Of a DNA stretch of 10,130 nt, positions 1 through 7,500 are shown in pieces; position 1 is the stretch's first letter, and every line of letters begins with the position of its first letter. The stretch lies in contig CAJUGF010000047.1 in assembly GCA_910585915.1 (NCBI GenBank), positions 1 to 10,130 of the forward strand. Reading direction: 5' to 3'. The position numbers and the translations under genes are program-made. The stretch comes from an uncultured Bacilli bacterium (GTDB lineage Bacteria > Bacillota_I > Bacilli_A > RF39 > UBA660). The notes under the pieces are model-generated. The model had not been told where the DNA came from. It searched no databases and worked only from the letters and a program-made list of their open reading frames with translations.

Positions 1-36
1 CTTTACCTTTTCGCTTTTTAATGGCATATTCGTATT
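1..36 (+). repeat. Direct repeat at left end of the unit (leader plus ORF1 start)
   Basis: These 36 bases match 10095-10130 at 32 positions. The four mismatches (13, 14, 15 and 19) all fall in the untranslated part just upstream of the ATG, while the outer CTTTACCTTTTC and the coding ATGGCATATTCGTATT are identical. Conservation of the coding part is what a second element copy would show. Confidence 0.9.
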
Positions 37-893
37 CAGCTCCCGACAAGGATTCTAACCATGCTAATTTTTCTAACTTTCACCAAAATTTTATTTCTAA
101 TCTTCAAAATATCTCCGACCAAACCTCAAATTTTTCAACCTCACCACAAATATCTCATTCTTTACCTTATAACAATCTCAATGATATCCATACTTTTGAA
201 TATTCAAATTATAACGATATATTTTCCCCTACAAATTTCCAAATTTTTAACAATTTATCAAATAATTCTGATCAATATTTATGCAAAAAACAATATTATA
301 CTACGTTTGACCCAAAACATAATACTATTTCTTATCATAAATATTTTAATCTTTCGTTCAAGAAATTAGAGTCCCAAGACCTTTCATTTAATGACAAAAT
401 TAAACTTAAAATTGTTGACGATCCTGATGTTCTTATTTCTAACGAAATTTCAGACCCTGATTCTTCTTCGATAAGTGATGATGATGAGGATTTCAATTAC
501 AAAGCAACTAATTCGTTCTTAAGTAATGACTTTTTCAATGATATAGCCTCTTTTGAAGACTGTGAGTATTCAATTCAACATTCACAACAATCTCGATCTA
601 TACAACTTTCGCAGCAATCGCAATCGTCGCAGCATTCACATCATTCTCAAATGCAACCTACTCCAGTTCAATTAAGTAATAATCAATCAAGTCTTAATTA
701 TCTAAATCTAAATCAATCAATCTTCATTCAACCAGCTGACAATCAAATGATCCAAACACAACAAACTCAGATTCAATCAACTAATAATCAATCAATCCCA
801 ATTCAGTCAATTCTAGAAAAATCTAATCTCAATCAACAAAACCTTGATCAATCATTCAGTTATCAATCATCCTCAATACGTCAAAGTCTTTGA
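21..893 (+). CDS. ORF1: N-terminal Asn/Gln-rich part of the retrotransposon protein (domain A copy 1)
   Basis: This 290-residue reading frame starts at the first ATG of the unit, and the same ATG context recurs at 10115 in the next copy, which supports the start. Residues 1-85 are rich in Asn, Ser, Phe and His with no recognised fold. Residues 91-142 form a compact domain beginning YYTTFDP and ending ISNE, which is repeated in ORF2 (24 of 52 residues identical, no gaps). An acidic stretch (SSSISDDDEDF) follows at about 148-158. From about residue 184 the protein is a Gln/Asn/Ser tract of NQSI-type repeats that runs straight on in ORF2 but in the +1 frame. The frame ends at TGA 891-893, preceded by Leu codon CTT. 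It probably encodes the N-terminus of one large protein made by +1 frameshifting, or one separated by a one-base insertion. A free-standing ORF1 protein is the alternative. There is no RNA-binding CCHC or RRM typical of LINE ORF1 proteins. Confidence 0.75.
   Translation: MAYSYSAPDKDSNHANFSNFHQNFISNLQNISDQTSNFSTSPQISHSLPYNNLNDIHTFEYSNYNDIFSPTNFQIFNNLSNNSDQYLCKKQYYTTFDPKHNTISYHKYFNLSFKKLESQDLSFNDKIKLKIVDDPDVLISNEISDPDSSSISDDDEDFNYKATNSFLSNDFFNDIASFEDCEYSIQHSQQSRSIQLSQQSQSSQHSHHSQMQPTPVQLSNNQSSLNYLNLNQSIFIQPADNQMIQTQQTQIQSTNNQSIPIQSILEKSNLNQQNLDQSFSYQSSSIRQSL
291..446 (+). repeat. Domain A, copy 1 (ORF1 residues 91-142)
   Basis: This 52-residue coding repeat begins QYYTTFDP and ends VLISNE. It aligns without gaps to 1687-1842 in the other frame, with 24 identical residues including YxTFDP, the KLE-Q-L-F-KI pattern and DP-ISNE. 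Both copies are followed by an acidic Ser/Asp stretch and then an NYK(A/S)T motif, so the duplication is probably about 75 residues long. I do not recognise the fold. It is the only compact, conserved-looking part of ORF1. Confidence 0.8.
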
Positions 894-1545
894 GCGAACA
901 GTTGATAATCAAATGATTCATAATCAATCAAATCAAAATCAATCAATTCTCATTCAACGTAATGATAATCAACTAATTCAAAAACAACAATTTCCCGTTC
1001 AACTAACAAATAATGTTCCAAACCCTAATCACTTAAATCATGAGCAATCGTTTAGTAATCAATTGATACAATTACAACAAACGATTGATCGAACAAATAA
1101 CAATAAATCAATTCTTAAACAACCAATTGATAATCAATCAATTAAGACGAGATTATCCCTTGGTCAAGCAGATAACAACCTATCCAATCATAATCAATCA
1201 ATTCAAGAACAATCTATTCTTGATCATCCAAGCATTGAACATTCAATTGATAATCAAATGACCCAAAAGCAACGAATTCCTGATCAAACATCTGGTAATC
1301 AATCAGATTTTGATCAATCAATCACCAATCTTCCAATTAGTGTTAATCGTTCATGCCTTGACCTTCCAGGTCAAGATCAATCAAATTCTGATCAATCTAG
1401 CCACGAGCAATCAAATCAAGATCATTTATCCAATAATTATTCAATCCAAAATCTACCAACTCATCCTCATTCAATTAATCCTATTCATGAGTTATCCATT
1501 CACGATCAATCTTCAAATAAACAAAGCCAGAAACCTAATATAAAC
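571..1545 (+). repeat. Degenerate Gln/Asn-rich coding repeat tract (NQSI-type)
   Basis: About 1 kb of imperfect short repeats built around the DNA word AATCAATCAAT encodes recurring NQSI, DNQ, IQ and DQS units, for example DNQMIQTQQTQIQ and NNKSILKQPIDNQSI. It covers the C-terminal third of ORF1 (residues 184-290) and the first 211 residues of ORF2, and so crosses the frame change. The composition is Gln/Asn/Ser/Ile/His with few charges, like prion-type low-complexity regions in AT-rich protists. Units vary in length, so this is a diverged expansion rather than a clean tandem array. A role in self-association of ribonucleoprotein particles is possible but is only inference. Confidence 0.8.
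885..894 (+). promoter_or_regulatory. Candidate +1 ribosomal frameshift site (CTT TGA G) joining ORF1 to ORF2
   Basis: In the ORF1 frame the codons read AGT CTT TGA. Slipping one base forward moves the Leu codon CTT (888-890) onto TTT (889-891), so the next codon is GAG (892-894) in the ORF2 frame. This gives the continuous text SIRQSLERTVDNQM across the join. CUU followed by a stop or a rare codon is a proven +1 slip context (prfB: CUU UGA C; Ty1: CUU AGG C). The Gln/Asn repeats and the duplicated domain A lie on both sides of the join, so one protein is likely. The same result would follow from one extra T in the run TTT at 889-891, that is, mutation or sequencing error, and the sequence alone cannot separate these. 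Confidence 0.5.
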
Positions 1546-4500
1546 CATCAGCATGAATCATCTAAAGATCATTTACCCTCACCGTCTTGTAATACTAAAG
1601 ATAATCAAAATGATATATTTGATTCTTCAAATTACTCCAAAAAGACATCATATCTTAAACATTCTGACCCAACAATCAATACAAAACGAACTTATGTTAC
1701 TTTTGATCCTCGAAGTAAAGAAATCATTTATACAAATTACCAGATTTTATCATTAAGCAAACTAGAAGGACAAAACTTAACATTTAAAGAGAAGATTGAT
1801 AAAGGATTAATTATAGATCCTTATTCACAAATTTCTAATGAAGATGAGGAAATTTGTCAAACCTTTAATCGTTCTGATAGTGTTGACTCTTTTAACTCTA
1901 TTGATGAAAATAATTATAAATCCACAGAATTCGAATATGCTGATATTAATCCTTCGTTCGATGTTTTACAGCAGTCTAATGAAACTGCAAAAGAAGTTCA
2001 AATATTTCCAAATCATAATAATAATATTGATTCAAACAATGATCAATCATATCAGCAAGGAAAATCTAAACTTATTCCCTCTCGTTTTCGCAATTCTAAA
2101 TTTTCAGAATCAGATGATAAATACATCAAAGAAAAAGTTCTTTCAGATGTGATTCCTGACTGGTCAGAAATTGGAAAACACATAAATAAGTCTCCCAGAT
2201 CGTGTCGTGACAGATACTTCAACTATCTGTCTGATATAATTCTATCTCCAAAATGGACGATTGATGATGATGTAATCCTTCTCAAACTATTCAGCTCTAT
2301 TGGTCCTCAATGGAAGGCAATATATAAATGGTTTCCTAATCACACACCTGCAAATATACGTTCGAGATGTCAAAGCATCTGTTCAGACTACGAAGCTCCT
2401 GAGACTCAAACTAAAACAATTATCAATAATCATCATTGTAATAATCAGACTAATTTTATCCAGACTCTTCATGAGGAAGATCAGCCAAAAGTTGAACCAG
2501 TATATTATCAACAATTTAATTCTGAAGATTTGTCAATCCATTCATTTAACAAACATCAACAGCCTCCTTATGAGGACTTTCCTTTGAACCAGGTTAATAA
2601 TCTCTCATCTGTCTCCTCATCTGCTATTGTTAATTTTCAAGATTCTAATATGTCAACCTCAACTGGTAGCTCACTTGATAGATCATATAATTGTGATTTC
2701 TTACCAGATCAGAGCGACAAGGCCAATGATTCTTCAGACGAATCTCCAGCATTAAAGCTATCTTATCCAAACCACTCACTAATTGTTCAGGATATGAATA
2801 AATGGAATGAAACGGATATTGAACATTTAATTGCTCTTTTCAAATCTCACGGATCTAATTGGGATTTCATTGCTCATCAATTTACGAACCACTCACCAGA
2901 TGAAATTCGGAACAAATTTTTGGAACTCTTCCCTGATTACTTTTCAGATGATGAAGAATCACCTCTTTCCAATCAGCCGAAACAAATATCTACAAATAGC
3001 CAACAGGCTTTACCTCCAATGGATGATATTGAAACATTTCAACTTCCTTCCTCAGAAGAAGATACTGACTCCAGTTTTTCTTCCTCGACTTTACACTATC
3101 CTTCCTCTATCTATAATACTTGGAACGTTCCTTTCTCTGATATTCCCGCTCTAATTGATAATCCCTCTTATCCACAGCATGGAGTCACTCATGATCTCCT
3201 GGAAAACCATCAATGTAGTCTTGCCTCTTCCTCAAATGAGAACTTAACCTTTAATAATAACAGAATAGATTTGAATTACTCTTCTAATCTCAACTCATCT
3301 CTCCCGCTACAAAATACTCAAAATAATTTTTTACATAATCTCATTAATTGCTTAAAGTGCATTGACGATGATGATACGAAACATATGCTAGATGAACTTA
3401 AGATCTGCCACCTTCCTCATTTAGACTCACCGATCTCAATGGAATCGTCAATATTCGACCTTATTGAGAGTAGTACTGTTTGGCCGAAGTTCACTATCAA
3501 TTCTTGCTTTGTCGATGAATGTTCATATGTGGGCAAAACAGAAGGTCAAGTCAGAGTTCATTACTCAAGTGCTCACAAGGTTCCGGTGGCCAGATGCAGG
3601 GATGAGTTGATAAACACTGTCGCATACCTGGCACACCGTGATATTATAACCATATATGACTTGGAGAATGGAAATGTCAGATTACCAGAGAAACAGATGC
3701 TTTACTGCCACAAACCTGGCTGCGGATATGCGACAGAAAGAGACTGCAATATTCGTACACACAGAAAGGGACACGGTGCTTTCCTTAAACGTATCGAAAA
3801 CTTGGGAAGATTTTGGGGAACTCTCAAATCATGGATTATTGATTTAAACCGCGTTCCCACAATCGGTGAATTCTTAGGAGAAGGTGAAATGTGGGCTTGT
3901 AGCCTTTGTGACTATATTACATCCAACTCTATGAATATCAAAGACCACATTGCTCAAGCTCACAAAATCAAAACTGGTGAAAGAGAGAACGCAATCACCA
4001 CAATTACTCTCAAATTTAAATTTGATGATCAATATTCTCCAGAAGTTATCAACCACACTTGTTGTCCTAACCCTTATAACAAACATGTAATAGACGACGT
4101 TGATATTGTTGATAAGAATGATATTCAGTCGAATGATATCTCTGGTGTCAATGACAAAACTGAATCGCCAATGGTCTTCCCTTCTAATGAATATGAATGT
4201 CACAATGATTATCCTGATAATAATAATGTTAATGCCGTGGTTCCCACTTCCGACAGTTCCTTTCTACATTGCCCTGATCCTTTAGATGATTTATTTAACA
4301 ACACACTAGAATTATTTTCCCCAGAAGGTCTCTCAAATTGCAAAAGTGACGCAAAGACTTTTAATGATCTCCTCAAGTTAGCGTTATCTTTTGAAGGGGA
4401 TCATTTCAAAATGCTATTAACTAGATTAAGAGATGCTCCTACTTGTTCTCGCATAAATCTCACCAATCACAATCTCTCTTCAATTGAGGTTTCAGATATA

Positions 4501-7500
4501 CTTAGAAGTATAGATCCTTCACAATGGCCGTCATTGGACAACCTTCATTGTTGTCCTATCTGTAATTCCTCATTTTTATCTATCTCTGAGGTTTTTGATC
4601 ATTTTAGGACTCATAACAATATCAATGTTGATCAAAACATTGCAAATTATGATGAACTTCTTTATGCAGTTCGCCTAATGCTCAATGAGGATTCATTCAA
4701 TTGTATTATCATTAAACCTGATGGATCATTTAATACAATGATGAATACGAACTGCATTTGCAGGGTTCCTGGATGCAATTTTATTGGCAAAAACAAGGAC
4801 GGCCTTGCTTCACACATGGATCGCAGCAATGAAGTAAACCATGTCACTTTTCGACAAGCAGTCCTTAGATATGGTCCATTTTATGGTTCCCTCAAAGCAC
4901 ACTTCCTCATTAGCAACAAGTCACCAGCCCTCATCGATCTCTTCAGAGGAAAAGCTATTAACTTCTACAAGTGTAATACATGTAACAGTTTATTGCCACT
5001 TAGTGTTAACTTTATAAATAATCATTATGCACATAGTCACCCTTCAAAGACGCAACTCGACTCAATTGACAAAGTAACCACGGTTTCCCTCACAGTTACG
5101 TCTAATATACACGATCTTAGTAATACACATATCTCAGACACTCGAAAACTTATTGAGAATGCAGTTAACGAACTCAGAGATAATATTAGTACTAAGGAAC
5201 TCCTCAAAACTCAAGATAAGATTTATCGCAATCTATTTGAGGATTCAGATAATGATACAAATGAAGAAGCAAGCCTGCAATTCCATATTAGACCAGAGTT
5301 AATTAAGAACAGAAACAGTAACTTTAAGGAGAATATACATATTACTGACCATCAAAATTCAACCCAAGACACAATCAAGGAAGAAGACTCAGGTTACATT
5401 CCTCAAATTCCTTCTCACTCCAAACTTTTGATTAACATCTCTGACAATGCTTCATCTCTTCAAAGCTCTCTGTTTCCTTGTTCATTACAAGAGAATATGC
5501 CAGAAGATCTTCTTAAAACTCAGAATAACAGTTGCCTCAAATCAATAGCTAACTCCACTGAAGATGTCACTCCTATCTGTCAGCAGAATAACAAACTATC
5601 TCAGAATACCGAAAAGATAGATGCTATTCCTAAATCTAGCGCGTATAGTGTTCGTAATCCTTCGAGCAACTCGTTATCTCAAACTTGCATCAATGACCTC
5701 AGTCCTCCCCTTGATGTACTATCAAACCGTTCTTCTCCAGTTAATACTTCTCTTCGAAATCGACCAGAAACATTGATAAATCGCTTCTCTAATTGTAGTC
5801 TCACCAAAATGAATAAACGCTCAGACGTCAATGATCTCACACAAAATAATCAACACAATGATGATTCTTTTTACTCTAATAATGACACCAAAACATTTCC
5901 AGACACATATCACGAGCAGCTACGTAAAAACTACGATCTGCCCAGCTACAAGGACAACCCTACTCGTTGTACGAATCTTTCAAGCCAGCCAGTTAAAGTC
6001 AAACGTGCTCCAGTTATTTCTTATTTTCGAACTCGATCTCCACTGAATGGTGGGACGAACCGCTCAAAGTCAAATATAGTTGATTCAACACGCGGTGTTC
6101 TTTTCACCAATGATGTTGAGAAATCCTCCTCTTCCTCTCTGGCTAATGACTTGATTTTAAATGAGAATAACACGCAGAAAATGATCGCGTTAGCCATGCG
6201 ATGGTATAATGAATCGAAACTCAGAGGTTCACCTCACCTTCCTAAACTTGACAGACAAAAACGCAAGCTTATCACATCAGGACTGTCAGAACTCTTCGAA
6301 AGTGAACTTATCCCATTGATACAAAAATACAATCCTGATAATCTAGGTGATATTGACGAAGATACCAAATGGATAGCTTTCGAAGGTGCGTTTGAAGAAG
6401 CTTTACATCGAATGAGATGTCATGTTGCTGTTAAGTTAAATCTTGACCCAAACCGTATTTACTCTCAAAGGTATAAAAAACGTTGGATCAATAAATCTAC
6501 TGATGAGCTGGCATGCATTCAACTGACTATTAATCGTCTCCGCAAGCTTGCAGCAGATATTGACACTATCAATAACAGTGATGATGAGAATGACAACAGA
6601 CAAGTCAGACAAGCAGAATCAAGACTCCTTAGTAGTTTATCCGTGATTAAAAATGAAGACAAGATGAGATTCTTTGGCACAACAGATACCATAGCTATCC
6701 TCGATGAAGTGAGAAATAAAGGCGAAAATGTCAGTCAGTGTGCTTTATGGTTGGAATTAACTATTGAAGAATTAATTAAGGATGAAATGAATTTAAAAAA
6801 TGCAAGCCTGCACGCTGAGAGAATTCGGGAAGCATACTCTGAAAACCCGAAAAAGACACTTAATAATTACATCCTCAGCAAAGCGAATCCTGAATGCAGT
6901 ATTAATGAAGAATTGCTGTATGACTTCTTCTCCAAATCATTTTACAAAGAAGAGGATGAATTCATTCCAGATGATGAAAATGGATTGTTCGCCCTTAGCA
7001 GCTGTTTTTCTGAAGAAGATAAAAATGAATTTATTAAATACATTGAAAACAGAGATCTCATCGAAAATGTCATTGAATCAAGGAAATATGAATCTGCGGC
7101 TGGACCAGATGCACTTGACTATTCAATTTATAAATTAGCTAAAACAAAAGCCGCAGAATTCATTAGGTTGATCATTCAAATCACTAATTCAAGAGCTAGA
7201 GTGCCTCAGAGTTGGAAATGCTCAATCATGAGACTAATCTATAAAAAAGGTGATCCATCTCTTCCTGAGAATTGGCGACCGATTTCGGTTTCCAATGCGT
7301 TATACAGAATTGTGAGTTGTGTTTGGGCGAGAGCAATAAACTCCTTCAACATCAGAAATCACATTTTCTCACCCCAACAAAAAGGATTTATGGAAGGAAT
7401 TAATGGATGCAGTGATAACTCGGCAATTATCTCAGAGATTTTTTATGATGCAATGCGTTCACATAAAAGCGTTTTCATCACAGCATTAGATTTTAAGAAT

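Noticed and set aside
61..369. Overlapping 102-codon frame inside ORF1
   Set aside because: Its Ile/Leu-rich product is what AT-rich DNA gives in a shifted frame. The ORF1 frame has domain A, which is conserved in ORF2.
844..893. Intron joining ORF1 and ORF2
   Set aside because: I see no clear GT...AG pair with a branch-site motif. The coding repeat text continues without a gap across the join, so a one-base shift is the simpler explanation.
844..912. ORF2 starting at TTG 844
   Set aside because: TTG is not a likely start in a eukaryote. The first ATG is 913, and entry by +1 shift at 888-894 explains the upstream open frame better.
3874..4203. Minus-strand frame of 109 codons
   Set aside because: It lies inside the well-supported zinc-finger region of ORF2 and its product shows no motif. 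The other minus-strand frames (for example 7590-7796, 7800-8117, 8418-8660, 9378-9620) are shadows of RT/RLE for the same reason.
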